Counted from the first letter of the stretch, positions 10,723 to 21,429 are shown. The stretch: DNA of 64,000 nucleotides from Nitrospira sp. (GCA_024330965.1 JANDJL010000004.1:111458-175457), one strand, 5' to 3'. The notes: generated from the letters alone by a model not told the origin. Numbers and translations are program-made.

Positions 10723-10884
10723 TTATTCCTCTTCGCCCTCTTCAATATCTTCAATGCCCTCATAGCTCATCCCAGGGAACGATGCCGCCGCCTTCTCGCA
10801 TGCACTTTCAATCATTTCTTCCGCGTCTTCCGCCGAATCCGCCTCTACAAGAAATTTCACCGTCACCACATAACGTTGTTCCAC
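10723..10884 (-). CDS. Small acidic hypothetical protein (53 aa, GTG start)
   Basis: Manual translation VEQRYVVTVKFLVEADSAEDAEEMIESACEKAAASFPGMSYEGIEDIEEGEEE*; preceded by GGAGGAAGGGGA; below the ORF-track size cutoff. Confidence 0.6.
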   Translation of the reverse strand: MEQRYVVTVKFLVEADSAEDAEEMIESACEKAAASFPGMSYEGIEDIEEGEEE

Positions 10885-11180
10885 TTCCCCTTCCTCCTTT
10901 TTCAGACCCTCGTTGACGACACCGAACCTTCCTATCCATCCACCTCCATGGTTCCATTATCCGGCAATGACCACTGGAACCTTGGGGGCTGTACTTTCTG
11001 ATAGTCGCGGCACCTCTGTCAACGGTGTTTATCCGGCGATGAGGGAGCAAATTCGGTGAGCCGTCCATCGGTGAGCAGTGCGTCCGGAATGGTCGAACGA
11101 TTTTAAGACACGTGGCAACGTTGTGTTGACTCCCTTTCTCTTGACGTTCCCCGGTCAACAGACGCTCGGATGGGAGACGA

Positions 11181-11588
11181 CTACGCCTCGCGCTCAAGGT
11201 CATCGAGAACCATCTCAAGCTTTTCCTGCTCTTGATGACTGATTTTGGAAAACCTGAGACCGAATACCTTGCCGTCCGTCCACTTGACCGTAGCCTCATC
11301 GATTCTCAGAGGCCAATCCAGTCCTGGAACGTGGATCCGACATTCAAGGGTCGCCCCCTCCGCAACCATCAGATCACTCTCGATCTTACAGCCCCCGACC
11401 GAGATGTTCAGGGTTCGCCCATACCCCTCCTGATGCCGCCCGGAAAGGCTGCTGCGGAATTGGGCATGAAATCGTGGCTGGTCGCGTCTGTCCCGAGCCT
11501 GAAGTCTATCCGACGAACAGGACGACACCTGTGCCGGCCTTCCCATCTTTGAGGCGATTTTTCTCTTCCTCCAGTCCATTACGCTCAC
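11181..11588 (-). CDS. PilZ domain protein
   Basis: ORF 135 aa; RRDQPRFHAQFRSSLSG...GRTLNISVGGCKIESD (PilZ RxxxR and (D/N)xSxxG motifs). Confidence 0.85.
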   Translation of the reverse strand: MSVMDWRKRKIASKMGRPAQVSSCSSDRLQARDRRDQPRFHAQFRSSLSGRHQEGYGRTLNISVGGCKIESDLMVAEGATLECRIHVPGLDWPLRIDEATVKWTDGKVFGLRFSKISHQEQEKLEMVLDDLEREA

Positions 11589-11710
11589 CTATTCGTCCAA
11601 GACTCCGCCCGAAGACCGCGGACGGCTCTCTTCCCCTCTCATTTGCTCCTCTGTCCTCTAGGCAGAGTCACGCAGGATCCACCTCACACGCCGTCGCTGT
11701 CTTTTCTCCG

Positions 11711-12334
11711 CTATCTTTTCAGATTGAGCAGCATATGACCGCGACGGTTCTGCTGATAACAGGCTTCGTCATGATCAAAGCAAAAGGGCCGTTCCTTGCC
11801 GAGAGAGACGATCGCGATTCGCCTCTCGCCTATACCGGACTCAACCAAGTAACGACGGACGGCTTTGGCCCGTTTGTCTCCCAACACCAAGTTATACGCG
11901 CTCGTCCCGCGCTCATCACAATGCCCCTCAACCCTTAACACAGCATCCGGGTGATTCTTGAGATAGGCGGCATCCCGATCGAGCGCTTCGATTCCCGCCG
12001 GAGATATCGTCCACTCGTCGTACCCAAAAAAGACATCCTGGAGACCGGCTTCCGCCGCGGCCTTTTCCGCTTCCAGCTCTTCCATGGTTCGTTCTGGCGA
12101 CCGGCGGGCGGTCGCCATCGAAGACGCGCCGGGCACGGAGCCGTCTCCGGTCACTCGCTCTTGTGAGGGATTGCGAGAAAAACCGCGCAACTCCCCTCCC
12201 GAACCTTGATTGGAAAGAGAAGGCGCTGCTTGTTCGCCGTCAGATTGCACCCATTTCGTCCCACAGCCTTGAAGCATGATGAGGATCGCCCCTGCCACCA
12301 CAACAGCACCGGACCTGGCGACAAATCGATTCAT
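11711..12334 (-). CDS. pal: Peptidoglycan-associated (Pal/OmpA family) lipoprotein
   Basis: ORF 207 aa; lipobox LQGCGT; DVFFGYDEWTISPAGIEALDRDAAYLKNHPDAVLRVEGHCDERGTSAYNLVLGDKRAKAVRRYLVESGI. Confidence 0.9.
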   Translation of the reverse strand: MNRFVARSGAVVVAGAILIMLQGCGTKWVQSDGEQAAPSLSNQGSGGELRGFSRNPSQERVTGDGSVPGASSMATARRSPERTMEELEAEKAAAEAGLQDVFFGYDEWTISPAGIEALDRDAAYLKNHPDAVLRVEGHCDERGTSAYNLVLGDKRAKAVRRYLVESGIGERRIAIVSLGKERPFCFDHDEACYQQNRRGHMLLNLKR

Positions 12335-12773
12335 ACCTTTCCTGCCTCCCGATCAAGACTTTCTCCGCCCTTTGAGCTCCTTGTGCGCCGGCGCAACCCG
12401 CGCGGCAGGCACTGCGTTTTGTGGATCTCCCGCTCAAAACACGACAAATATAGCATCGATTAGAAAAAACGCCTCTGGGCCGACTCCTCGTCGGCAAATG
12501 GCGGATATTACAGGGATCTCTTGAAGGTTCCCCAACCGGAATAACGATAAAAACAAGAAGATTGCGTCGACGTAGAACGTGAAGCGGCCCCATGAGGAGA
12601 ATTATTGAAGAGAAATGTGGAGAACTGGTCTCAGCGTGTCGTAAAGAGGATTTATTCGCAGGCGTAAATGAAGGATTGGGTTCCTTTTCGGGAGCGGAGA
12701 ACCCCAGACCCATTTCTCGTCATGCGAGATTCCGCCGCTCCCGCCCTTAGGCCACAGTATACGAGGACGAGCG

Positions 12774-12914
12774 CTATCGATATCCTCTCCGATCAGACCA
12801 GCGAACCGGTCGTAGCACCATTCCCAATCCGGCGATCGTACAAATCAACACCACCATCGCCAAGGCAAGGGCTAAAAAGAATCCCGCCTTTATGTCCTGC
12901 AAGATGGGGATCAT
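12774..12914 (-). CDS. Small single-TM protein (46 aa)
   Basis: Manual translation MIPILQDIKAGFFLALALAMVVLICTIAGLGMVLRPVRWSDRRGYR*; strong SD GGAAGGAGATAAACT-ATG. Confidence 0.6.
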   Translation of the reverse strand: MIPILQDIKAGFFLALALAMVVLICTIAGLGMVLRPVRWSDRRGYR

Positions 12915-12917
12915 AGT

Positions 12918-13028
12918 TTATCTCCTTCCCCTCGGGTGGGTCGTCCCCCCATTACCCGAACCGACAGATCCATGAATGCGTCGGCCTACTTCCTGAAGCC
13001 TGAAGCGGCCTTCTCCACGGAGAGTCAC
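12918..13028 (-). CDS. Possible micro-ORF (36 aa, GTG start)
   Basis: Manual translation (V)TLRGEGRFRLQEVGRRIHGSVGSGNGGTTHPRGRR*; GTG overlaps the TGA of the upstream 29-aa ORF; composition not convincing. Confidence 0.25.
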   Translation of the reverse strand: MTLRGEGRFRLQEVGRRIHGSVGSGNGGTTHPRGRR

Positions 13029-13114
13029 GAGGCCCCTCCCTTCACATGACAATGCTCTTCTTCGCAATCCGGGCAGCGGACCTCGTTCCGCTCTATTGAC
13101 CTGTATCTTTGCAT
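13025..13114 (-). CDS. Possible micro-ORF (29 aa) with CxxC...CxH motif
   Basis: Manual translation MQRYRSIERNEVRCPDCEEEHCHVKGGAS*. Confidence 0.35.
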   Translation of the reverse strand: MQRYRSIERNEVRCPDCEEEHCHVKGGAS

Positions 13115-13429
13115 ACCCAAAGTTACCTTTTCTTCCTGACTTTCTTAATTATGCCAGAATTCTTCCGTTTGGTCTCGTCGGGATTCCCTATGCCGCGTTA
13201 GCGGTTCCAGATGAAACCACCATGCCCGTGTGATCAAAATGGTGTGGTTGGACAAGTTGAGGCAAGAAGGCACAGGAGGAAGCCTTGTCGAGAGTCAGCA
13301 TCGAGCTCGTTCGCGAGCCCGGCAGAGCGCATCCGTTGAGAGGCACATGGCCCCCCCTTCCCAGAACGGCCCCTCTCGGCTCCGAAAGCCAGCGAGCATG
13401 CCGAATCCAGACGACGCGCGCCCTTCGTG

Positions 13430-13506
<77 letters not shown>

Positions 13507-13566
13507 ATCACATCTACAAGAAGCACGTCGGAAGAAGACTTGTCAAGAACATGATCCGCCGGTTGA

Positions 13567-14067
13567 CTAGAGACGGGCGAGAATCTCGTCCGCAACTTGC
13601 CCGAGGGATCGCCCATCCGTCGTGATGATGTGATCCGCCGCGGCTTGATACGCGGGCATCCGCTCGCGCAAAACGTCCTCTACCTCGTCAACGAAAGACT
13701 TGGTCCCGGTGAGCGACGGCCGTTGCTTATCGTGGCTGATACGCCGGATGATCGTTTCAACGGACGCTGTCAGCCAAAACAGGACGCCGTTTCGCTTAAG
13801 ACGCTCGACGTTCTCCGGACGCAGGATGGCCCCACCTCCTGTGTCGATCACCAGACCTTCCCTCTCCGCCAGCTCACGACACACCTGAGATTCGAGATCA
13901 CGGAAGTAGTCCCACCCATGTTGCGCAACGATCTCGGGGATGTTCCGTCCGGCCCGTTTTACCACCTCTGCGTCGGTCGAAATCACGATCCTCCCCAGGC
14001 GGGACGCCACGATCTTTCCTACCGTGCTCTTGCCGGTCCCCCGATAGCCGATCAGCACGATGTTCAT
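13567..14067 (-). CDS. aroK: Shikimate kinase
   Basis: ORF 166 aa; MNIVLIGYRGTGKSTVGKIVASRLG...DTGGGAI...ERMPAYQAAADHII. Confidence 0.96.
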   Translation of the reverse strand: MNIVLIGYRGTGKSTVGKIVASRLGRIVISTDAEVVKRAGRNIPEIVAQHGWDYFRDLESQVCRELAEREGLVIDTGGGAILRPENVERLKRNGVLFWLTASVETIIRRISHDKQRPSLTGTKSFVDEVEDVLRERMPAYQAAADHIITTDGRSLGQVADEILARL

Positions 14068-14918
14068 GTGAAATGGGACTCCAGCACCGCGCGCATCACG
14101 TCAACAGGGGCCTGTCGGTTCGTCCATAGTTCGAATTGCGCGACCGCCTGATGAAGAAACATCTCGAGACCGGGAATCGTCAGACAGCCGGCTCGTCGGG
14201 CGTCCGTGAGCAACCTCGTGACCTTGGGGTTATACACGATATCCATCACGGCCAGGCCGGCATGCAGCAAGGAGGCCGGCACACACGAGGTATCCGCCTT
14301 GGGGAACATGCCGAGCGGCGTGCAATGAATCAGGACATGGGCCTCAGGGACCACCCGACGAAGGGTACTCTCATCAAGCGTGTCATCGTCAACAGGGAAG
14401 GCGGTCTTGGATCGAAGATCATCGGCCAACGCCGTTCGTTCGGCGTCATCAACACCGAGGATGACGAGCTTCTCCGCACCCGATTCCGCCGCCAGCGCAA
14501 AGGCGATGGCACGCGCAGCGCCTCCCGAACCAAGCATGACGATGCGCCGGCCGGCCAGCGCGACGCCCCCGTCCCGCAGGGCACGCAGGGCGCCGGTGGC
14601 GTCGGTGTTATACCCGATGAGACGTCCCTCCTCCGCCACGATCGTATTGATCGCACCGATCCGGCCGGCCGTCGGTTCGATCTCATCCAGAAACGGCATA
14701 GCCGAGACTTTATGCGGAATAGTCACGCTGGCACCGCGGAAATTCCCGAGCGCCCGGAGGCCTCGAATCGCGTCGCCGATCCTTTCGACTTTCCACGCCA
14801 GATATACGCAGTCGATGCCGAGCGACCGAAAAGCCGCATTGTGAATAGCCGGCGAAAGAGAATGCTCGACGGGATTGCCGATAACGCCGCAAAACCGAGT
14901 GTGGGTACCGATCTCCAT
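14064..14918 (-). CDS. aroE: Shikimate dehydrogenase
   Basis: ORF 284 aa; FCGVIGNPVEHSLSPAIHNAAF...VTIPHKVSAMPFLDEI...INTIV...YNTDATGALRAL. Confidence 0.97.
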   Translation of the reverse strand: MEIGTHTRFCGVIGNPVEHSLSPAIHNAAFRSLGIDCVYLAWKVERIGDAIRGLRALGNFRGASVTIPHKVSAMPFLDEIEPTAGRIGAINTIVAEEGRLIGYNTDATGALRALRDGGVALAGRRIVMLGSGGAARAIAFALAAESGAEKLVILGVDDAERTALADDLRSKTAFPVDDDTLDESTLRRVVPEAHVLIHCTPLGMFPKADTSCVPASLLHAGLAVMDIVYNPKVTRLLTDARRAGCLTIPGLEMFLHQAVAQFELWTNRQAPVDVMRAVLESHFT

Positions 14919-14954
14919 ATTTTCTGTGACAGACGCGGGGAAATGACCGCCGGC

Positions 14955-15725
14955 CTAGCCCTTGTAGATGGTCATTCCCCCGTCGATCGTAAACGTGCTT
15001 CCGGTCACCCACCCGGCCTCGTCCGACGCCAGATAGAGCACCAGGCTCGCCACTTCATCAGGAGTTCCGGCGCGACGAATGGCATATTGAGCGAGCATCG
15101 ATTGCAGCATCGCCGGATTCGCCATCAGCGGCGCCGCCATCGGTGTATCGATGAGCGCCGGATTGACAACATTGCAACGGATGCCGTCTTGGGCATAGTC
15201 GACAGCCAGCGCCCTGGTGAGGGCGTCAAGGGCCCCTTTGGAAGCGGCATAGGCCGGCAATCCGGGAATTCCGACCAAGCTGGCGACGGACGAGATATTC
15301 ACGATGGAGCCGGCCTTTTGTTTCAGCATCTGGGGGATCGTCGCCCTCGTCATGCGAAACACACCCGTTACGTTGACGTCAAAAACGGTTCCCCATCGCT
15401 CATCATCGATCTCGTGCAACCGCTTGCCGAAATCACCGATTCCCGCATTGTTCACCAAAATATCAATCCGACCGAAGCGATCGACGGTGGCCCGCACGAC
15501 CTCTTGCACGTGCGCCTCGTCCGTCACGGAGCCGGAGACGGCTAAAACGTGTTCGGTGCACTGGCGAATGGCCCTCATCACCCGATCCAACTCCATTTGA
15601 CGGCGTCCCGTGATCGTCACCGACGCCCCTTCTGCCGCAAATCGTTTAGCCACGGCTTCCCCAATCCCGGCATTCCCGCCCGTAATGATGGCGACTTTCC
15701 CCGTCAATCGCTGCATCGTGCTCAC
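14955..15725 (-). CDS. SDR-family oxidoreductase
   Basis: ORF 256 aa; KVAIITGGNAGIGEAVAKRFAAEGA...NNAGI...YAASKGALDALTRALA...IDGG. Confidence 0.93.
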   Translation of the reverse strand: MSTMQRLTGKVAIITGGNAGIGEAVAKRFAAEGASVTITGRRQMELDRVMRAIRQCTEHVLAVSGSVTDEAHVQEVVRATVDRFGRIDILVNNAGIGDFGKRLHEIDDERWGTVFDVNVTGVFRMTRATIPQMLKQKAGSIVNISSVASLVGIPGLPAYAASKGALDALTRALAVDYAQDGIRCNVVNPALIDTPMAAPLMANPAMLQSMLAQYAIRRAGTPDEVASLVLYLASDEAGWVTGSTFTIDGGMTIYKG

Positions 15726-16597
15726 CCTTCCGCTTCGCCCTTCGTTTCTGCGTTCACGACGTCATCGGTATCGGCTTGTTCCACTCCCGCAGGGGGCAAA
15801 CCGGCTTCTACTTTTCTTGCCACGGTAATGAATCCGGAATGGGCGACCATCCTGTGATCCGGCCTCACGCTTCGGCCTTGCACCGACCAGGTCCGCAACA
15901 ATGACTCAAACGTTTCCACCATGGCGAACGTCGCCGCCCGCTCCAACGCCTCGACCGTTTGCATGACTTGCGGGATCGTCGGGACAAAGCTCACATATAT
16001 TCCACCAGACCGAAGAACCCTGGCCGCATGCGGCACTACCTGCCACGGTTCAGGAAGATCAAGCACTACGCGATCAAATGGAATCCCATCCTCCGGCATC
16101 TCGATTGATTCGTAGGCGCTCTTGCGCAAAGCCACCAGGTTGTGAACGGGCCCCAGATGGCGATCGATGTTAAGGAGCGCGGTGCGGGCGAAATCTTCGC
16201 GCACATCGTACGTCACAACCAGCCCTTTCGGCCCCACCGCACGCAAAAGCGCCATGGTGAGTGCTCCCGAACCGGTTCCCGCTTCAAAGACCCGAGCCCC
16301 CGGATAGATATCCGCCCACATGGCAATGAGCGCAAGATCCTTTGGGTACAGCACCTGCGCGCCGCGGGGCATTTTGAGCACATAATCCCTGAAGGTAGGC
16401 TTGAGAGCCACCATCTTCTTCCCACCAGACAGCACGACAACGATGCCATCCTGTTTCCCGATAATCTCGTCATGAGCGATCGTCTGCCCGCTGAAGTGGT
16501 ATGTGTGTCCCGCCTTCAGCGTCAGCGCATACTGACGCCCCTTGTGATCGACAAGATGGATACGTTCACCGTCGGAAAACAATGACATGGCGGGCAT
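15722..16597 (-). CDS. trmI: tRNA (adenine-N1)-methyltransferase, TrmI family
   Basis: ORF 291 aa; VLYPKDLALIAMWADIYPGARVFEAGTGSGALTMALLRAVGPKGLVVTYDVREDFARTA. Confidence 0.9.
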   Translation of the reverse strand: MPAMSLFSDGERIHLVDHKGRQYALTLKAGHTYHFSGQTIAHDEIIGKQDGIVVVLSGGKKMVALKPTFRDYVLKMPRGAQVLYPKDLALIAMWADIYPGARVFEAGTGSGALTMALLRAVGPKGLVVTYDVREDFARTALLNIDRHLGPVHNLVALRKSAYESIEMPEDGIPFDRVVLDLPEPWQVVPHAARVLRSGGIYVSFVPTIPQVMQTVEALERAATFAMVETFESLLRTWSVQGRSVRPDHRMVAHSGFITVARKVEAGLPPAGVEQADTDDVVNAETKGEAEG

Positions 16598-16703
16598 TCT
16601 AGGAGGTTCATTCCGGGGATTGCAACCAAGGGCCTTCCTTGACAGGGTGCCAAGGGGGCCGTAAGATCCAAATCACCTTGCCTGACTGATAGTTAGAAGA
16701 TGA

Positions 16704-18071
16704 TTGTTCAGTACGCGAAGGTCCGTAATGCTTGGCCGTCTTCCCATACGCCCGGGGCTTTCATCACAAGACACGTTGGGGGTCGTTTGCCGCCTTGTCT
16801 TGTGTGCGGCGATTTTGTTTTTGGGCTCGCCTGAGTCTCATGCCGGTGAAGTCCTCGTCGCGACTTACGAGGGAGTGATCAACCCCGTCGCGTCCGAATA
16901 TATCCATGACGCGCTTGCTGCGGCTGAATCGACCTCCGCCCAAGCCGTTATCCTGAGACTCGATACGCCCGGCGGGCTGGATACCTCCATGCGCCTGATC
17001 GTCAAGGACATCACCGGTTCCCCGATTCCGGTCATCGTCTTTGTCGCGCCGTCCGGAGGGCGAGCCGCATCGGCCGGGGTCTTCATCACCCTGGCGGCCC
17101 ACGTCGCCGCCATGGCGCCCGGAACCAACATCGGAGCGGCACACCCGGTCGCAATGGGCGGCGGCGAGATGGATAAGACGATGAAAGAAAAGGTCGAGAA
17201 CGATGCCGTCGCGTACATCAAAAGCATCGCCGAACAGCGGGGGCGAAACGTATCGTGGGCCGAGGACGCGGTTCGCAAAAGCGTGTCGGCCACGGAGCAG
17301 GAAGCCCTGAAATTGAAGATCATCGATTTGATTGCGGAGGATGTTCCCGCTCTGATGAAACACCTCCATGGGCGGAAGGTCACGGTGTCCAGCGGACCGG
17401 TCACGCTCATGACCGAAGGGGCGTCTCTACGGGAATTTCCGATGGGACTCCGGCTTGAGCTGCTGAAGGCACTGAGCGATCCCAACATCGCCTATCTGCT
17501 CATGACCATCGGAACCATCGGCATTCTCGCTGAGCTCTACAACCCCGGAGCGATCCTTCCGGGAATTGTCGGGGCGATCAGTCTCATTTTGGCTTTTTAT
17601 TCGCTACAGTCGCTGCCGGTCAACTACGCGGGGGTGCTGCTGTTCATCCTCGGTATCGTGTTCTTCATTCTCGAGGCCACTGTTACAAGCTACGGACTGC
17701 TGGCCATCGGCGGGGTGATTTCCATGATCCTCGGCTCGCTGATGCTGATCAAATCGGACGCGGAATTCTTTCGGATTTCCTGGTCCGTGATCGTTCCCGT
17801 CATCATCGCAACCGCCGCAGTCTCGCTTTTCATCGTCGGAATGGGCGTCCGCGCTCTGCGTCGGTCACCGCAAACGGGAAGCGAAGGGATGATCGGCGCC
17901 ATTGGGGTGGCCAAAACGGCCTTGCACCCGGACGGCAAACTGATGATTCATGGAGAGCTCTGGGACGCCGTCAGCGATAGCCCTCTTGAACCGGGCGCGA
18001 CCGCGAAGGTCCTCCGCGTGGAAGGGTTGAAACTGTACGTGACCCCCGTTTTTCAAAAGAAAGAGGCATAA
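16704..18071 (+). CDS. NfeD family protein (ClpP-class membrane protease)
   Basis: ORF 455 aa; [47 protein letters not shown]...[11 protein letters not shown]-terminal NfeD OB-fold; likely start at 16728. Confidence 0.92.
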   Translation: MFSTRRSVMLGRLPIRPGLSSQDTLGVVCRLVLCAAILFLGSPESHAGEVLVATYEGVINPVASEYIHDALAAAESTSAQAVILRLDTPGGLDTSMRLIVKDITGSPIPVIVFVAPSGGRAASAGVFITLAAHVAAMAPGTNIGAAHPVAMGGGEMDKTMKEKVENDAVAYIKSIAEQRGRNVSWAEDAVRKSVSATEQEALKLKIIDLIAEDVPALMKHLHGRKVTVSSGPVTLMTEGASLREFPMGLRLELLKALSDPNIAYLLMTIGTIGILAELYNPGAILPGIVGAISLILAFYSLQSLPVNYAGVLLFILGIVFFILEATVTSYGLLAIGGVISMILGSLMLIKSDAEFFRISWSVIVPVIIATAAVSLFIVGMGVRALRRSPQTGSEGMIGAIGVAKTALHPDGKLMIHGELWDAVSDSPLEPGATAKVLRVEGLKLYVTPVFQKKEA

Positions 18072-18073
18072 CC

Positions 18074-18853
18074 ATGTTCAGTCCTATTGGTTTGGTGCTG
18101 GCCCTCATCGCCCTGATCGCGATCGGCAAACTGACTTTCAACGTTCTTCCCGAATACGAGCGCGCCGTGATTTTTCGCCTCGGCCGCCTGTCGCGCGGCA
18201 TCATCGGAGGCAACGGCCCGGGGCTCGTCGTCATCGTTCCGTTCATCGATCGGTTGTTGCGGGTGAGTCTCCGCACGATCACGATGGACGTCCCCCCTCA
18301 GGACATCATCACGAAAGACAACGTCACCGTGAAGGTCAACGCCGTCATCTATTTCCGCGTCGTCGATCCGGAACGGGCGATCGTGCAAGTCGAGGATTAT
18401 CTCTACGCCACGTCCATGATGGCGCAGACGACCCTTCGCAGCGTCCTCGGCCAAAGCCAACTCGACGACCTCTTGGCGAAGCGGGAGCAAATCAACTCGG
18501 ACCTTCAACGGATCATCGACCAGCAAACGGAGCCGTGGGGCGTCAAGGTGACGGCCGTCGAGGTCAAGAACGTGGATCTCCCGCAGGAAATGCAACGAGC
18601 CATCGCACGCCAAGCCGAAGCGGAGCGGGAACGGCGCGCCAAGATCATCCATGCCGACGGCGAATTTGAAGCCTCGCAACGATTGGCCGACGCCGCCGAC
18701 GTGATCAGTCGAAATCCGGCCGCGCTTCAACTGCGCTATCTCCAAACTTTGGTGGAAATCGCGGCGGAGAAGAATTCCACGACGATCTTTCCCATCCCGG
18801 TCGATACGCTCGCCCCTTTCATCAAGGGATTGTCGGCGACCGAGAAAAAATAG
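18074..18853 (+). CDS. Slipin family (SPFH/stomatin) protein
   Basis: ORF 259 aa; [17 protein letters not shown]...[51 protein letters not shown]. Confidence 0.95.
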   Translation: MFSPIGLVLALIALIAIGKLTFNVLPEYERAVIFRLGRLSRGIIGGNGPGLVVIVPFIDRLLRVSLRTITMDVPPQDIITKDNVTVKVNAVIYFRVVDPERAIVQVEDYLYATSMMAQTTLRSVLGQSQLDDLLAKREQINSDLQRIIDQQTEPWGVKVTAVEVKNVDLPQEMQRAIARQAEAERERRAKIIHADGEFEASQRLADAADVISRNPAALQLRYLQTLVEIAAEKNSTTIFPIPVDTLAPFIKGLSATEKK

Positions 18854-19134
18854 CGGCTGGAGCCTCTCGCCAACAGTTGGCGATCTGCCATAGTTGCGGC
18901 ACGGCCGCCACAGCCACCCCTTCGCTTCCTCATTAAATCCCTCTAATAGTGCTGGAATTCCGAGATGATGGCGGAGTGTCGTTCTCATCTTACCATTTAG
19001 CATCCCTTTTGCTTCGTCCGGGAAAGCCCAAGTCGCCGAACCCGCTGAATCTTCTGGGCCATCTTCGGCATCTAAAGAAGAAAGAGAAGTCAACACATGA
19101 CAGGCACGACCATCAAAGAAAAAGAGGTGCTGTG

Positions 19135-20397
19135 ATGCAGAACAAGGAATTTCGCTTGATGGAGAGCGACGGCAACACCGAGACGGTCGAGGTTGAACCG
19201 GATACCGACAGTCGGCAAGCCAGCGACTTGTTGGAAGCGATCGCTCGAGAGCGGATGGAGTCACTTCCTCACGATGAAGAAGCATCTCCGACGGCCTCCG
19301 AGGAACGGCGCGGCACCGGGGCGTTTTTCATGGAGTCACTGTATTTCCGTTCCTTCGGTGAGCGTCCGCTGTTGACCCGGGACGAAGAAGTGGCGATCGC
19401 GAAACGGATCGACGAAGGCACGAGGCGAATTCGGCGGGCGTTGCATTTGGCCGTCAAGTCGCTGGATGGAACCAAGCCGATCCCAGGACTCCAGGAGTCC
19501 CTCAAGACGTTGCAGTTGGTCAAACGGCTGAGCGGGTTATCCGCAACGGCGCTCGATACCGCGGAACAGACCCTCGCGGCCATGCTGAAACCGCCGAGCC
19601 GTGAGGCCCGACTTGCGCCAGCGGTCGAAAAACAAGTGAAGGCCTCGCTACAAGAAATCAAGTCCGCGAGAGTCATCCTTGAGAGCAGCAAGGACGAACT
19701 GGTCCGTTGCAACCTCCGTCTGGTCGTCGATATCGCGAAGCACTATACGGGGCGAGGATTGGCCCTGCTCGACCTCGTTCAAGAGGGCAACATCGGCTTA
19801 ATGAAGGCCGCGGAGCGATACCAATATCGAAAAGGGTACAAGTTCAGCACCTACGCGACCTGGTGGATCAGGCAGGGCATCACCCGCGCGCTTGCCGACC
19901 AAGCCCGGACGATCCGTGTTCCCGTTCATCAAACCGAAGCCTCTCATCGCATTCTTCGCGTGACCCGCCGGTTGGGGCAACAGTTGGGACGGCCTGCTCG
20001 CCTGGAAGAGGTGGCTCACGCCCTGCGTATGAGGCCCGAGCGGCTTCAAGAAACCATGCAGGCGTTTCAAGAACCGGCGGCGCTGGACGCGACGATCGGA
20101 GACGGAGACACCCAATTCGGGGACATGATTCCCGATCAGCTTGCGACTCCTCCCGACGCCCATGTCCACCGAGCCGAGTTGACGAAGCAGGTGGATCGCA
20201 TCCTCGGCACACTCACGCCGAGAGAGCAAACAGTGATTCGTCTCCGGTTCGGCATCGGATACGACGAAGCCAAGACTCTAGAGCAAGTCGGTCAAAACCT
20301 TTCGGTGACACGAGAACGGATCCGCCAAATTGAGGCCAAGGCGCTCAAAAAACTCAAGACGCCGGCTATTCGAGAACTGTTCGCGGCCATCAAATAG
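19135..20397 (+). CDS. Sigma-70 family RNA polymerase sigma factor (RpoD/RpoS-like)
   Basis: In-frame ATG at 19135 inside ORF 18949..20397; NLRLVVDIAKHYTGRGLALLDLVQEGNIGLMKAAERYQYRKGYKFSTYATWWIRQGITRALADQARTIRVPVH ... LSVTRERIRQIEAKALKKLK. Confidence 0.95.
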   Translation: MQNKEFRLMESDGNTETVEVEPDTDSRQASDLLEAIARERMESLPHDEEASPTASEERRGTGAFFMESLYFRSFGERPLLTRDEEVAIAKRIDEGTRRIRRALHLAVKSLDGTKPIPGLQESLKTLQLVKRLSGLSATALDTAEQTLAAMLKPPSREARLAPAVEKQVKASLQEIKSARVILESSKDELVRCNLRLVVDIAKHYTGRGLALLDLVQEGNIGLMKAAERYQYRKGYKFSTYATWWIRQGITRALADQARTIRVPVHQTEASHRILRVTRRLGQQLGRPARLEEVAHALRMRPERLQETMQAFQEPAALDATIGDGDTQFGDMIPDQLATPPDAHVHRAELTKQVDRILGTLTPREQTVIRLRFGIGYDEAKTLEQVGQNLSVTRERIRQIEAKALKKLKTPAIRELFAAIK

Positions 20398-20568
20398 TCA
20401 GCGACCGGCATCTCCATCTTCCCTGGAGGGGGGAGCCCCCTGATTGCTCTGTGTTACAAATGGTGCTTCCCCCATGGCAATCGGTTATGCCACAATATGA
20501 CCGCATCTCGACGGACACAAGGGATCGGATCGTACCTCGCTTGCATTGGGTGACATTGATTCGCTTCC

Positions 20569-21417
20569 ATGAACAGTCAAGCGGGCAGTCAAATCGAAAC
20601 CTCCTTCGCTCGTCGCATGGGTGCCGAGGTGATTTCATCGTTGGGCGTTTCTCTTCAGAACGCCCGAGATCCAAACGTGGATGACCGATTTCAGAACGGG
20701 ATCCTTCTTCTCTTCAACACCCCGGTTTCTTATGCCACCGGATGGATCCTCCAATCACGGCTGCATCAAGAGCGCCTGTTGAATAAGAGACCCGATACGA
20801 TCATCATCCTAGAACATGACCCCGTGTATACGATGGGGCGGAGCACTCGGCCCGACGATCGGCCCACTGACGAACGGATTTTGCGTGCAACCGGCGCGGA
20901 TGTGCAAGTCGTCAACCGGGGAGGCTCGGCGACATTTCACGGTCCCGGCCAGGTGGTCGTATACCCCGTGCTCAAGGTGACTACCTACGCGGCCGGACCG
21001 AAACGGCTGGTCTGGCTTTTGGAAGAAGTCATCCTTCGCCTCCTCGCCCGCTGGAACATCGAGGGCTACCGTCTGGCTCAAAAGCCCGGCGTCTGGGTTC
21101 TTTCTCCCTTTCTTGCGAAAATTGCTTCCATCGGCGTCCGAATCCAACAAGGTGTCAGTCTGCACGGATTCGCGCTGAACGTCGATATGGACCTCTCGCC
21201 TTTCGGACTCATTCGACCATGTGGTCTTGCGGATTGCCGTATGACCACCATGAGCCATCTGGGTGTCACGGGCCTTTCGGTTGCAACGGTCAAACGCGAC
21301 CTTGCCGAGCTCTTCAGCGAAGTATTCGGCATCGAATGGACCACGACGGTGCAGATTCCAGACGATCAAACCGCCGCCTTCGATGAACGTTCATGGCTCG
21401 CGGTCTCTCACGCTTAG
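20569..21417 (+). CDS. lipB: Octanoyl-[acyl-carrier-protein]:protein N-octanoyltransferase LipB
   Basis: ORF 282 aa; LEHDPVYTMGRSTRPDD...VVNRGGSATFHGPGQVVVYPVL...PGVWV...KIASIGVRIQQGVSLHGFALNV. Confidence 0.95.
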   Translation: MNSQAGSQIETSFARRMGAEVISSLGVSLQNARDPNVDDRFQNGILLLFNTPVSYATGWILQSRLHQERLLNKRPDTIIILEHDPVYTMGRSTRPDDRPTDERILRATGADVQVVNRGGSATFHGPGQVVVYPVLKVTTYAAGPKRLVWLLEEVILRLLARWNIEGYRLAQKPGVWVLSPFLAKIASIGVRIQQGVSLHGFALNVDMDLSPFGLIRPCGLADCRMTTMSHLGVTGLSVATVKRDLAELFSEVFGIEWTTTVQIPDDQTAAFDERSWLAVSHA

Positions 21418-21429
21418 CGACAAGACGTT

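Noticed and set aside
14136-15545. 469-aa + strand ORF
   Set aside because: Antisense to aroE and the SDR gene, whose families are recognisable; Arg/His-rich translation typical of a GC-rich shadow ORF.
18053-19285. 410-aa minus-strand ORF
   Set aside because: Antisense to the slipin gene and the start of the sigma factor; no recognisable domain.
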